Origin: Niveispirillum sp. SYP-B3756
Lineage (GTDB): Bacteria; Pseudomonadota; Alphaproteobacteria; Azospirillales; Azospirillaceae
Reading direction: 5' to 3'
Length of the DNA: 64,000 nt
NCBI RefSeq assembly: GCF_009495745.1
Contig: NZ_WIDQ01000008.1
Location: 105,043-169,042 of the forward strand
In this document: positions 1 to 8,173 of the stretch, in pieces
Numbering within the stretch: the stretch's first letter is position 1
Layout of the letters: every line of letters begins with the position of its first letter
Made by a program: the position numbers and the translations under genes
The notes under the pieces: generated by a model
Databases searched by the model: none
Told to the model about the DNA's origin: nothing
The model's input: only the letters and a program-made list of their open reading frames with translations

Positions 1-108
1 CTCGATCGTGACCGATCCAGGGAGATTGGAAAAATTCCAAGGGGCGAGCCCCTATGACCCTGGGAGGCCAGCGATGCACACCAGCGCACACCGCCTGGGT
101 ATAAACGA

Positions 109-140
109 AACGGCCGTAAGCATATCTGCTTACGGCCGTT
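109..140 (-). terminator. Hairpin downstream of mucR, probable terminator
   Basis: A perfect 14-bp inverted repeat (left arm AACGGCCGTAAGCA) flanks a 4-base loop. Read on the minus strand, mucR ends 46 bases upstream and the hairpin is followed by a T-rich stretch (TTTCGTTT). The rest of the first 186 bases shows no convincing gene; bases 1-30 resemble the repeat at 40553. Confidence 0.6.
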
Positions 141-186
141 AAAAGCGATCATGGAGCAAAAATACCCACGCCGATCAAATAAAGGA

Positions 187-609
187 TCACTCTTCCTCGC
201 CAGGGCGACGTGCACGGGTACCCAGACCGATCTGCTTGGCCAAGCGGGAACGCTGCTTGGCGTAATTGGGGGCGACCATCGGATAGTCGGCCGGCAAGCC
301 CCAACGATCCCGGTATTCTTCGGGGGACATATTATAAGCAGTCTTCAGATGGCGCTTCAGCATCTTCAGCTTTTTACCATCTTCCAGGCAGACAATATAT
401 TCCGGCGTCACCGACTTCTTGATCGGCACGGCAGGCTGCGGCTTCTCGCTCACCACCACCGGCTCGGTGCCGACGTTGGACAAGGTGCGATAAACCTGCT
501 CGATCAGGGCAGGTAGATCGTGGATCGCCACTGTATTATTGGAGACGTGTGCCGCGACAATCTCTGTGGTGAGAGACAAAAGTTCGGGCTGGGAGGAAAC
601 GCTGCTCAT
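187..609 (-). CDS. mucR: MucR/Ros-family transcriptional regulator
   Basis: A 140-residue DNA-binding regulator. The conserved MucR core is in the C-terminal half: VCLEDGKKLKMLKRHL near residues 73-88, followed by MSPEEYRDRWGLP and the family signature DYPMVAPNYA. MucR/Ros proteins are global, H-NS-like regulators of envelope, exopolysaccharide and cell-cycle genes in alphaproteobacteria. The usual HxxxxH part of the Ros zinc finger here reads HLKTAY, so the second histidine is absent, a variation I believe also occurs in relatives. The gene is monocistronic, divergent from the TusA-like gene across a 93-base AT-rich spacer that should hold both promoters. Confidence 0.92.
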   Translation of the reverse strand: MSSVSSQPELLSLTTEIVAAHVSNNTVAIHDLPALIEQVYRTLSNVGTEPVVVSEKPQPAVPIKKSVTPEYIVCLEDGKKLKMLKRHLKTAYNMSPEEYRDRWGLPADYPMVAPNYAKQRSRLAKQIGLGTRARRPGEEE

Positions 610-702
610 GTATCTTTGCTCCGGACAAGGAACTCACTGGTGATATAAGTCTTATTCAGGTGATGTGCAATATCGTTTTAAAGCGCGTTAAGAGGACGGC
701 GT

Positions 703-954
703 TTGATGAAAAACACTGTGGATCATTTTCTGGACATCACGGGCCTTGTTTGTCCGATGACATTCGTGCGGACAAAACTTGCTGCTGAGAGGTTACCGCA
801 GGGTCAAATCCTTGAAGTAAGGCTGAATTACGGCGAACCGCTGCAGAATGTTCCCGCCAGTCTGCGGGAACATGGATATGAGGTGAGCGAAGTTCAACCG
901 GAAAATCCAGCTGATCTTACTGGCCCACATCGTATTTTTATCAGGAGAAACTAA
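703..954 (+). CDS. TusA/SirA-family sulfurtransferase-like protein
   Basis: A small 83-residue protein of the TusA fold. The family signature, a Cys-Pro pair in the first strand-helix turn, is present as LVCPMTFVRTK (Cys17-Pro18); in TusA this cysteine carries a persulfide for tRNA thiolation or molybdenum cofactor synthesis. The tail (residues 40-83) matches the usual two-layer domain length. It stands alone rather than beside tusBCDE or dsr genes, so its acceptor cannot be inferred. Its stop codon overlaps the 3' end of convergent rimI by four bases. A GAGG ribosome site lies about nine bases before the ATG. Confidence 0.8.
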   Translation: MMKNTVDHFLDITGLVCPMTFVRTKLAAERLPQGQILEVRLNYGEPLQNVPASLREHGYEVSEVQPENPADLTGPHRIFIRRN

Positions 955-1457
955 CTGTTCTGCTCATTGGACAACCGTTTCCGATCGGAAATATGCAAAG
1001 ACATGACGTGAGCGTCAATACTTGCGGCAGCGGTGCCATAGTAATTGCGCCGGCGACCGACGATGGCGAATCCCTGTCCCTGGTAAAGTTGGATGGCGAC
1101 CAGATTGTTGACGGCAACTTCCAGGAAAATCGTTTCCACACCCCAGGGTGCCAGCCGTGCCACACCATCCAGCATCAAGGCCCGGCCCAGGCCCTGTCCC
1201 CGCCCGGCAGGCAGCACCCCAAGAGTGAGCAGTTCCGCCTCATCCGCCACCGCGCGCCACATGGCCATGCCCATCGCCTGATCATGGTTATGCAACAGAC
1301 GGGTGGTGACACCCGGCATTCCCAACATGCTGGCAATGGCGGCCTCCGTCCATGCCGGACCACTGATGTGCGGATCAGCGAAAGCCTGCTGCTGGAGAAC
1401 ATCCAGCACCGGCAGATGCGCCATCGTTGCTTCCACAATCTGCATGTTGACCGCCAT
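951..1457 (-). CDS. rimI: Ribosomal protein S18 alanine N-acetyltransferase (GNAT family)
   Basis: A 168-residue GNAT acetyltransferase. The acetyl-CoA pyrophosphate-binding motif is GRGQGLGRALM, followed by the RimI-typical FLEVAVNNLVAIQLYQGQGF, where N and Y residues are conserved. RimI acetylates the N-terminal alanine of S18. The ATG at 1457 was chosen because it follows the tsaB stop by one base; longer in-frame extensions translate tsaB sequence out of frame. The tsaB-rimI order is widespread in bacteria and supports the name. Confidence 0.88.
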   Translation of the reverse strand: MAVNMQIVEATMAHLPVLDVLQQQAFADPHISGPAWTEAAIASMLGMPGVTTRLLHNHDQAMGMAMWRAVADEAELLTLGVLPAGRGQGLGRALMLDGVARLAPWGVETIFLEVAVNNLVAIQLYQGQGFAIVGRRRNYYGTAAASIDAHVMSLHISDRKRLSNEQNS

Positions 1458-1458
1458 T

Positions 1459-2145
1459 CTATCGCCCCGGCAGGGTGACATCGGGTGGGCGGATGTACAG
1501 CGGATCAGCCGGCCGCCCGGCAATGGCCGCCGCATCCAGACGGGCGGCGATGCGGGCACCGGCCAGCGCCTCCGCCCCGCCATGGGTGGTGACCACCTGC
1601 AGACCCGCTGGCCATAGCCCCAGTGACTCTGCCGCACGTTGTGCAGCGTCGCCGACAATGACCAGGGGTTGTGGCTGGAACAGCCGGGCGGCAAAATCAG
1701 CCAGCAAGCGCGGTGCCATATCTACCGGTTCAGCCAGCGGCTTTCCGTCGGCGGCAAAGGGCTGCAGGAACAGCTCTTCCCGGCGGCTTTCAATGGCGGC
1801 CAGGGCCTGCAGCCCTGCAGCGGCTGGGGGCAGGCCGGCCACCGCCACTTCCAGGCTGGTGACACCGATCAGGGGACAATTGGCGGCCAGGGCGAAGCCG
1901 CGCGCGGCCGCCAGACCGATCCGCAAACCGGTGAAGGTGCCGGGGCCGACAGTGACAGCGATGCGGGCAATATCACCAAAGCCCAGCCCGGCCTGCTGCA
2001 GGGTCTCCTGCACCAGCGGGACCAGACGTTCGGCCTGCCCGCGCTGCATCTCCTCCGCCCGCACGGCCAGGGCCCGTTCTTCGCCTTGTGACCAAAGCGC
2101 ACAGGCGCAGGCGCTGGTCGCCGTATCCAGCCCCAGGGTGATCAT
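1459..2145 (-). CDS. tsaB: tRNA N6-threonylcarbamoyladenosine biosynthesis protein TsaB
   Basis: A 228-residue ASKHA-fold protein that dimerises with TsaD (Kae1/Gcp) to make t6A37 in ANN-decoding tRNAs. The N terminus MITLGLDTATSACACAL and the motif VGPGTFTGLRIGLAAARGFA are typical of TsaB. The start at 2145 gives the standard N terminus; an upstream in-frame extension of 22 residues lacks similarity. First gene of a two-gene operon with rimI. Confidence 0.93.
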   Translation of the reverse strand: MITLGLDTATSACACALWSQGEERALAVRAEEMQRGQAERLVPLVQETLQQAGLGFGDIARIAVTVGPGTFTGLRIGLAAARGFALAANCPLIGVTSLEVAVAGLPPAAAGLQALAAIESRREELFLQPFAADGKPLAEPVDMAPRLLADFAARLFQPQPLVIVGDAAQRAAESLGLWPAGLQVVTTHGGAEALAGARIAARLDAAAIAGRPADPLYIRPPDVTLPGR

Positions 2146-2273
2146 GCCCAATCCATTCCCATCAACGGCCCCATCGGGCCACCCTTTCCCATGACATGGA
2201 CGGCACAGCACCCTGGCGATGATCCGCCTTTTGCCGCAAAAGGGGACCAGACCAGCCCGGAGCCTGCAGCCTC

Positions 2274-2825
2274 ATGCCCTTCGTGACCATTGCCCCGCCG
2301 ACCTTCGATGTCGATCTCGATCTTCGCTATGCCACGGCGGATAATCTGACGGGAAGGCCCATCTTCGCGCGGCCGCTCTGCCTGCTGCATCCGCAGGCAG
2401 CCGAACGGCTGCAGGTCGCGGTTGCACTGGCTGCAGCGCAGGGGCTGCGGCTGCATATTTTCGATGCCTATCGGCCACCGGCGGCGCAATGGGCTTTGTG
2501 GAATGCGCTGCCCGATCCCACCTTCATCGCCGACCCGCGCATCGGGTCCAGCCATGGGCGTGGAGTGGCCATTGATCTGACCCTGGCAACACCTGAGGGC
2601 AGCCTGCTGGAGATGGGGACCGATTTCGATGATATGCGGCCCATCGCCTATCATGGCGATACCAGCATCTGTGTCACGGCACAGCGTAACCGCGCCCTGC
2701 TGCTGGGCATCATGGCGGCGGCCGGCTGGCAGCATTACGTCTTTGAATGGTGGCATTACCAATTGCCCGACGCCGCCTCCTATCCGCTGGTGGAGGATGC
2801 GGCGATGGGGCCGGCGCTGATGTAA
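2274..2825 (+). CDS. D-alanyl-D-alanine dipeptidase (VanX/DdpX family, M15D)
   Basis: A 183-residue zinc dipeptidase. The metal site motif SSHGRGVAIDLTL (SxHxxGxAxD) and the downstream EWWHY, which supplies the catalytic Glu and third zinc ligand His, are both intact, and FDAYRPP upstream carries the conserved arginine. VanX/DdpX enzymes split D-Ala-D-Ala, in DdpX for scavenging from peptidoglycan turnover. No signal peptide is visible, so it is probably cytoplasmic. No van ligase or dehydrogenase genes lie nearby, which argues for a catabolic rather than resistance role. It is the only plus-strand gene between tsaB and the nitroreductase. Confidence 0.88.
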   Translation: MPFVTIAPPTFDVDLDLRYATADNLTGRPIFARPLCLLHPQAAERLQVAVALAAAQGLRLHIFDAYRPPAAQWALWNALPDPTFIADPRIGSSHGRGVAIDLTLATPEGSLLEMGTDFDDMRPIAYHGDTSICVTAQRNRALLLGIMAAAGWQHYVFEWWHYQLPDAASYPLVEDAAMGPALM

Positions 2826-2852
2826 CGGAAGGGGCCGGCCCCCATTCATCCC

Positions 2853-3443
2853 TTACAGAATCTGGCAAACATCCGCGAAGTCGAAGCGCGGGCTACGGGG
2901 ATGCAGCCCAGCCGGATCGCCATAGCCCAGATTACAGAGGAAATTCACCTGATAGCGGCCATCGGGGAAGAAGCTGGCATTGACCTGACCGGCATCGAAG
3001 CCCGACATCGGTCCGCAATCCAGCCCCACCGCCCGGGCGGCCAGAATGAAATAGCCGGCCTGCAGGGTGCCATTGCGGAAAGCCGTGGCCGCCGCAACCG
3101 CCGGATCGCCGGTAAACCAGGACCGCGCATCGGTGTGCGGAAACAGCCGCGGCAAATGGTCATAGAACTGGTTGTCATAGGCCAGCACGGCCACCACGGG
3201 TGCCGCCATGGTCTTGGCCAGGTTGCCCTGCGACAAGACAGGCCGAAGCTTTTCCTTGGCTTCCGCACTGGCGAGGAACAGCACACGCAAGGGACTGCAA
3301 TTGGCGCTGGTCGGCCCCCATTTCAACAAATCGTGGATCTGCTGCAGCAGTGCTGGATCCACCGGCCTGTCCAGCCAGGCATTATGGGTGCGGGCCTGGG
3401 TGAACAGCAGCTCAGCGCCGGCCTGATCAAGGGTATGGCTCAT
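2853..3443 (-). CDS. Nitroreductase-family protein, RutE/malonic semialdehyde reductase type
   Basis: A 196-residue FMN-dependent nitroreductase-fold protein. [17 protein letters not shown] near residues 41-57 is the RutE-type FMN-binding stretch, and [11 protein letters not shown] and [10 protein letters not shown] are typical of the RutE/HadB subgroup. E. coli RutE reduces malonic semialdehyde in uracil catabolism, but no other rut genes are here, so the substrate is open; the name should be read as a subfamily assignment. The enzyme would be a cytoplasmic NAD(P)H-dependent reductase. It is followed by a Bax-like gene on the same strand, across about 100 bases, so co-transcription is uncertain. 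Confidence 0.8.
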   Translation of the reverse strand: MSHTLDQAGAELLFTQARTHNAWLDRPVDPALLQQIHDLLKWGPTSANCSPLRVLFLASAEAKEKLRPVLSQGNLAKTMAAPVVAVLAYDNQFYDHLPRLFPHTDARSWFTGDPAVAAATAFRNGTLQAGYFILAARAVGLDCGPMSGFDAGQVNASFFPDGRYQVNFLCNLGYGDPAGLHPRSPRFDFADVCQIL

Positions 3444-3548
3444 CTTGCATCCCGTCTGTTGGGTGTCACCGGATTACGGCGGGGAAACGGTTTATCAAAA
3501 AAACCAATCTCCCCTATATGACGGAACCTGCAGACAGGCGGCAAGCCT

Positions 3549-4643
3549 TCAGCGCCGCAATGATGCTTCCACAATGCCGCTGCTCTTGCCCGGATTGACC
3601 ACCAGTTCCATACCGTCATCCCGCAGCACGGCATTATCGAAATCCCGCAACTCATTCGCGCGGATCAGCGACCGGATGGTGCGGATATAATCATTGCCCC
3701 GTTCCGAATAGCTTACCAGCGAATTGGCAAGCTGCAGACTGTCCAGCGATTTGCCCTGGGCGCGCAGGCTGGCCCGCACCTGCCGGAATTGGGCATAGGC
3801 GCGGTGGGTATTCAGATTCTGAACATAGCTTTCGATGCTGGCCTTGGGCGCATCAAAGGAACGGTAGCGATGGGTTTCCCCCTGGCGGCGATTGCGCGGC
3901 ACGATGCCTTCATGCTCGGCGTTCCAGGTCAATTCACCGAACAGCGCATTGCCCTTCTGGGCGAAGCGGGAGGTACCCCAACCGCTTTCTTCCGCTGCCT
4001 GGGCCAGGGCCAGGGAAACCGGCACCACATCGACCCGCTGCAGCAGCGCCTTCACATTGACCTCGCCATCCGCCTTCAGCCCATAGCGACCCGCCAGTTC
4101 AGCCAGCCAGAGGCGGTCGGGCTGGGAGGGTGCATGGCCTGCCGCCTTCTGGGCCGCCAGCTTCTGCAGACGATCACGGTCATGGAGAACCTGTTCATTG
4201 GTCAGCAGGATCAACGGCAACAGCGTCTTTACGAAGACGGCCTTGCGTTCATCCGTGCTGTCCAGCTTTTTTATGCCGAGGGGCAGATCGCTGAGCACCA
4301 GACGCGGCACCTGCAGCTCACCGCTGCGAACGCCGTCAATATGGTAATCGCGCTGCTGGAACAGATCCAACGCGCCCCGCGCGTCCAGCGCAAAGGCCTG
4401 TTGAACGATCCTGGCCTCATCCCCCCCGGCCGGCTTTTCAGCCGGCACCGACACCGGAACAGCGGCAAAAGCCGTAGCCGGGCGTAAAACTGGAAGGATG
4501 AATTCCCGCGCCGTCGCCTCCAGTGTCCGCCCGGATGCCCAGGTGAAAACAGTAGAAGGAATGATGACGGTAATCAGCAGGAAGACGGCACAAACAGCCG
4601 TATAGCGGGGGCCGGTGCGGCCCTCGTTCGCGTCTGTCTGCAT
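3549..4643 (-). CDS. Bax-like glucosaminidase-domain protein
   Basis: A 364-residue secreted or membrane-anchored protein. One hydrophobic segment lies near residues 15-35 (AVCAVFLLITVIIPSTVF), and the Bax/FlgJ-type N-acetylglucosaminidase domain is C-terminal: ALAQAAEESGWGTSRFAQ, with the catalytic Glu, then GNALFGELTW. Such domains cleave the glycan strand of peptidoglycan. The middle part (KTLLPLILLTNEQVL) is characteristic of E. coli Bax. The ATG at 4643 was preferred to one 17 codons upstream because the extension is not hydrophobic or conserved in look. The region from here to nfuA (about 290 bases) holds only GC-rich and AT-rich hairpins. Confidence 0.82.
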   Translation of the reverse strand: MQTDANEGRTGPRYTAVCAVFLLITVIIPSTVFTWASGRTLEATAREFILPVLRPATAFAAVPVSVPAEKPAGGDEARIVQQAFALDARGALDLFQQRDYHIDGVRSGELQVPRLVLSDLPLGIKKLDSTDERKAVFVKTLLPLILLTNEQVLHDRDRLQKLAAQKAAGHAPSQPDRLWLAELAGRYGLKADGEVNVKALLQRVDVVPVSLALAQAAEESGWGTSRFAQKGNALFGELTWNAEHEGIVPRNRRQGETHRYRSFDAPKASIESYVQNLNTHRAYAQFRQVRASLRAQGKSLDSLQLANSLVSYSERGNDYIRTIRSLIRANELRDFDNAVLRDDGMELVVNPGKSSGIVEASLRR

Positions 4644-4937
4644 TGAATTTAAACCCCTTACTGTCCAAGCCGAAGGGAACAGTTCGCCCGCCATATCGTT
4701 TGGATATGGGGTGTGGCTCCCAGTTCCCGGTGCCGGAGCAAACTCCGTACTGGCCGATCACGCCCGAAATAAGGGCCGGCCGAATGCAAATGCACACGCC
4801 CTGCCGGCGACGCCCTTCCTGGGCCTCAGCCACCGATCAAGAGGTGCCGGCGGGGCCTGAAGACCCCGAAAGGGCTTCGCCCTCCGGCACTGCATTTGCC
4901 TGCCAATTTAGTTCAAATTTTGGCAGTCGCGCAAACC

Positions 4938-5492
4938 TTATCTGATTTGCTGTACTTCGACAACCTCTGGGATGTAGTACCTCAACATATTTTCGATCCC
5001 AGACTTCAGGGTAGCGGTGCTGCTGGGGCAACCGGCACAGGCCCCCTTCATGGTCAGATAAACGATACCGCGTTCAAAACCATGGAAAGTGATGTCCCCA
5101 CCATCCTGGGCGACGGCCGGGCGCACCTTGGTATCCAGCAATTCCTTGATCTGGGCGACGATCTCGTCGTCATCCTCATTCACTTGGTTATCATCGGCCT
5201 GGGCCTGCAGCAGGACCGGGCGGCCGCTGGCGAAATGTTCCATGATGGCGCCCAGGATGCCGGGCTTCATCACATACCAGTCGCGCCCGTCGGACTTGGT
5301 GACGGTGACAAAGTCGCTGGCCAGAAACACACGGGTCACCCCATCCACCGCGAACAGCCGTTCGGCGAGCGGGGAGCGGGTGGCCGCATCCTGGCTTTCC
5401 GTGAAATCAGCCGTCCCACTGCCCAGCACATCCCGGCCGGGGATGAACTTCAACGTGGCGGGGTTCGGGGTCTCTTCGGTCTGGATGAACAT
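4938..5492 (-). CDS. nfuA: NifU-family Fe-S cluster carrier
   Basis: A 184-residue Nfu protein: an N-terminal Nfu_N domain beginning MFIQTEETPNPATLKFIPG and a C-terminal NifU domain holding the cluster-binding CxxC in GACAGCPSST. The Nfu_N plus NifU layout is that of mitochondrial NFU1 and alphaproteobacterial Nfu, which pass 4Fe-4S clusters to client enzymes such as lipoyl synthase. The start at 5492 gives the canonical MFIQTE N terminus; an ATG three codons upstream is also possible. Monocistronic; a weak AT-rich hairpin (TGCCAA...TTGGCA, about 4902-4926) just downstream may terminate it. Confidence 0.93.
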   Translation of the reverse strand: MFIQTEETPNPATLKFIPGRDVLGSGTADFTESQDAATRSPLAERLFAVDGVTRVFLASDFVTVTKSDGRDWYVMKPGILGAIMEHFASGRPVLLQAQADDNQVNEDDDEIVAQIKELLDTKVRPAVAQDGGDITFHGFERGIVYLTMKGACAGCPSSTATLKSGIENMLRYYIPEVVEVQQIR

Positions 5493-5577
5493 TGACGGCA
5501 ATTCCCATGGCGTCCCCCGGCAGTGCCGGGATATGGACCAGTTTTGCTGCCAAAAGTGGGACTGTTTGCCGATTTAA

Positions 5578-6627
5578 TCAAGCCCGCTCACGCATGGCAG
5601 CCAGTTGCAGCCCTGCAGCAGAGGGAGCAAAGACGGCAGGGCTGCGGTAAGGGCACAGGCTATGGTCTCCTGAACATTGCCGCGCGCCGAAGCCGGCACA
5701 GATACCCTGATGTCCTGCCCGGCCCTGGCGTACCAGATGGGTTTGCCACGCCATTTCCAAGGCCGGATCGCCGGGCCCAACCAGCTGAAGCTGTCGGATG
5801 CCAAGCTTTTCCGCCCAGCCCTGCAGGCCTGCAGGCAAGGGGGTGAAAGAAAGCAATATGACCGGTGCAGCCAGGCCGGCGAAACGTTCCAATGCCGCAT
5901 TCAGGGTGGGAATGGCCGGAGATGGCAAGGGTAAACCGCGCAGTGCCAACTGACACAGCGTTACCGAGCCGGGCTGCAGACCCAGCAGCGGCCACAATTC
6001 ACGCGCCAACTGTTCAGCCTGCCAGAAGGCTGGATCGCCGTCAGTCGCCCCAAGGCCCCAGGGCAGCGCGATCAACAGTTGCGGCCGGCCCTGCAGGGCC
6101 GCCATACCCAGCACCGGCGCGATCCGATGCACCAAGGCCCGCAGCATCAGCGGATCGGTCGGATGGCAACACAGGCTGCGGCTGGCCTTGCGGAAACCTG
6201 CAGCGGCCGTCAATCGGCGCCAGGCGTCCATGGCATGGCCATTGCGGGTCAACGTGTAAAACGGATCAGCGGGCAGCAGCAGGGTTTCATCCGCCTGCCA
6301 CTCCACCACCTCATCCACCACCCGGCTCATCGCCGCATCATCATGCAGCGGGGCCTGAAACAGGCGCACATCCCCCTGATCCCATAGTTTCTCTTCAAGC
6401 GCGGTCAGCCAGGGGCCGGCATCCGGCTCGGCAGGGAACAGGTCACCGTCACGCCAACTCCACGCGGCCAGCCGCGCCCGCAGCCAGCGGCGCCAGGGCG
6501 ATGTTCCAGGCTGGAAAGCCGTCAGCAGGCGCTGCAGGTAGGGGAAAACATCTGCCCGACGCACTGGCATCCCGTGACGCAGCAGCACCACGGCAACACG
6601 CCAGCGGGGAGACGGATAGTGCGACAT
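5578..6627 (-). CDS. Ferrochelatase-like protein, degenerate and perhaps frameshifted
   Basis: A 349-residue open frame 25 bases downstream of hemE, the place where hemH often sits in alphaproteobacteria. Residual HemH pattern: VAVVLLRHGMP at the N terminus, a middle helix-strand region ending DPFYTLTRNGHAMDAW (compare the HemH LxPQYSxTTTGS region) and VILLSFTPLPAGL, where true ferrochelatases have SxHGLP with the catalytic histidine; here it is Thr-Pro. After about position 5740 another minus-strand frame (stop at 5574) encodes a better HemH-like end (VSVPASARGNVQETIACAL) with higher third-position GC, so a frameshift is likely. Either a decaying hemH or a repurposed paralogue; the functional ferrochelatase must lie elsewhere. 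Confidence 0.6.
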   Translation of the reverse strand: MSHYPSPRWRVAVVLLRHGMPVRRADVFPYLQRLLTAFQPGTSPWRRWLRARLAAWSWRDGDLFPAEPDAGPWLTALEEKLWDQGDVRLFQAPLHDDAAMSRVVDEVVEWQADETLLLPADPFYTLTRNGHAMDAWRRLTAAAGFRKASRSLCCHPTDPLMLRALVHRIAPVLGMAALQGRPQLLIALPWGLGATDGDPAFWQAEQLARELWPLLGLQPGSVTLCQLALRGLPLPSPAIPTLNAALERFAGLAAPVILLSFTPLPAGLQGWAEKLGIRQLQLVGPGDPALEMAWQTHLVRQGRAGHQGICAGFGARQCSGDHSLCPYRSPAVFAPSAAGLQLAAMRERA

Positions 6628-6652
6628 AAGGCAGACCGTTTCCGGAAAGGGA

Positions 6653-7699
6653 TCACATCTTTGTCGCAGGTCGCCAGTCGCGGATCAAGCCCGCCAGCCG
6701 GGCCACATGCTCCGGCGGCGTCTCCTTGATGATGCCATGGCCCAGATTGAAGATGAAGGGCCCGTGGCCCAGTTGATCCATCAGCGATTGGGCCGCTTGT
6801 TCCAGGGCCGCCCCACCAGCCAGCAGCAACACCGGGTCCAGGTTGCCCTGCACCGCCACCTTGCCCTGCAGGTGGGCGGCTGCCCATTCCGGCGGGACCG
6901 AGGGGTCGAGCGAGACGGCATCCACGCCCGTCTGTTCGACATAGGACACGAGGTTGAGCCCGGCCATGCGTGGAAAGCCGATGATCGGCACAGTCGGATG
7001 CAGGGCCTTCAGTGCGGCAACGATGCGTCGGGTCGGTTCCACCGAATAGCGCTGGAAATCGGCCGCACTCAACGCGCCGGCCCAGCTGTCGAAAAGCTGC
7101 AGCACTTCGGCCCCGGCCTTCACCTGGGCAGACAGGTAATCAACGGTGGCCGTCACCAGAATATCGATCAGCCGGTCAAACCCGGCCGGATCAGTATAGG
7201 CGAAACGCTTGACCTTGGCATATTCCTTCGATCCGCCGCCTTCCACCATGTAGCAGGCAACTGTCCAGGGGGAGCCGGCGAACCCGATCAGGGTCGTCCG
7301 GTCATCCAGGGCAGCCCGAATGCGTGACACGGTTTCATAGATGGGGGCTGCCCTGTCGTGCATTCCCTCCGGTTTAAGCGCCGCCAGACCGCTTGCGTCG
7401 CGGATGGCGTCCAGCACCGGGCCTTCCCCTTCGGCGAAGCGTAGCCCCTGTCCCAGGGCCCAGGGGATGATCAGAATGTCGGAGAACAGGATCGCGGCAT
7501 CCATGCCATAGCGGCGCAACGGCTGCAGCGTTACTTCGCAGGCCAGTTCCGGGTTCAGGCACAGATCGAGAAATCCACCGGCCTGCGCCCGGACCTGGCG
7601 ATATTCCGGCAGGTAACGCCCTGCCTGACGCATCAGCCAGAAGGGCGGCGGGGTCTGGGTCTGTCCGGCCAGGGCGGCCAGCATCGGCTTGAGCGTCAT
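6653..7699 (-). CDS. hemE: Uroporphyrinogen decarboxylase
   Basis: A 348-residue cytoplasmic heme-pathway enzyme that converts uroporphyrinogen III to coproporphyrinogen III. The substrate-binding signature PFWLMRQAGRYLPEYRQVR is near residue 20, with FSDILIIPWALGQGL, GFAGSPWTVACYMVEGGGSK and FNLGHGI later, all typical. The ATG at 7699 gives the family N terminus (MTLKPMLAAL); an in-frame extension to 7756 would run into the origin region. Transcribed away from predicted oriC, a synteny known from Caulobacter and Rickettsia. Confidence 0.96.
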   Translation of the reverse strand: MTLKPMLAALAGQTQTPPPFWLMRQAGRYLPEYRQVRAQAGGFLDLCLNPELACEVTLQPLRRYGMDAAILFSDILIIPWALGQGLRFAEGEGPVLDAIRDASGLAALKPEGMHDRAAPIYETVSRIRAALDDRTTLIGFAGSPWTVACYMVEGGGSKEYAKVKRFAYTDPAGFDRLIDILVTATVDYLSAQVKAGAEVLQLFDSWAGALSAADFQRYSVEPTRRIVAALKALHPTVPIIGFPRMAGLNLVSYVEQTGVDAVSLDPSVPPEWAAAHLQGKVAVQGNLDPVLLLAGGAALEQAAQSLMDQLGHGPFIFNLGHGIIKETPPEHVARLAGLIRDWRPATKM

Positions 7700-7841
7700 C
7701 TCGTCTTCTCGGCTGCACACGATTACGCCGGGTTTTGCCCGACATCGGGTTCCCAATCTCGGGGTCTCCGCCCGACCTTATCCCATCCCTTCCCTATAAC
7801 TCTTTATTTTTTTAGTTAGGATGGAGGTAAGAAGTAGGGCC

Positions 7842-7996
7842 TGTGAATAACGGTAATTCCCATTTGTCCGCATCTTTGTCCACAGCCTGGAAGGCCCATT
7901 TCGGATGTGGAAAAGTTCTGTGGAAAAGCGTGCGCACGATTGGTTCATTTTCCAGGGAAATCCTTGTTTCGCAGAGGTTGCGGATTCTGGGGATAA
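7842..7996. promoter_or_regulatory. Cluster of DnaA-box-like sites
   Basis: Compared with TTATCCACA/TGTGGATAA, each of these has one mismatch: TGTGAATAA (7842-7850), TTGTCCACA (7876-7884), TGTGGAAAA (7906-7914), TGTGGAAAA (7919-7927) and TGGGGATAA (7988-7996). The two TGTGGAAAA boxes are 13 bases apart start to start. No perfect box is present in this interval. Confidence 0.7.
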
Positions 7997-8102
7997 AAGT
8001 GCTGTCAGGCCCGATTCGTCCTTGATTCACCCATGGGTCTGCGAAACTCATCCCCCGTCCAGCAAGCGGACTCATGGAATCCGGGCTTACCTTGATTGAA
8101 TC
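7983..8102. promoter_or_regulatory. Cluster of six GANTC (CcrM) sites
   Basis: GATTC at 7983, 8013 and 8024, GACTC at 8069, and GAATC at 8077 and 8098: six sites in 120 bases, against roughly one per 256 by chance. GANTC is the target of the cell-cycle DNA methyltransferase CcrM in alphaproteobacteria. The cluster sits on the ppsR side of the DnaA-box-like sites. Confidence 0.75.
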
Positions 8103-8173
8103 GAGGGCTTGGCGCATTTTGCCGACTTGTTCACATATGCACTCCCCTTTGTCCCCAGGATGGTCCCCTGCAG

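Larger units (their letters stand above)
7700..8173. other. oriC: Predicted chromosomal replication origin (oriC)
   Basis: The gap between divergent hemE and ppsR (RP001-type, DUF299). In Caulobacter crescentus and Rickettsia prowazekii the origin lies in the same interval (conserved hemE/RP001 synteny). Seen here: an AT-rich stretch at 7795-7818 that could be the unwinding element, five 9-mers one mismatch from TTATCCACA, and six GANTC sites. parA, parB and three parS sites lie within 15 kb. No convincing gene fits inside. The inference is strong but rests on synteny and motif density, not on GC-skew or experiment. Confidence 0.8.

Noticed and set aside
2142..2849. A minus-strand frame across the VanX-like gene
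   Set aside because: Out of frame with tsaB and antisense to a gene that has complete zinc-site motifs.
7816..7830. TTAG-N7-GTAA as a CtrA-binding site in the predicted origin
   Set aside because: Two mismatches from TTAA-N7-TTAA, and only one such site; too weak to claim CtrA control.
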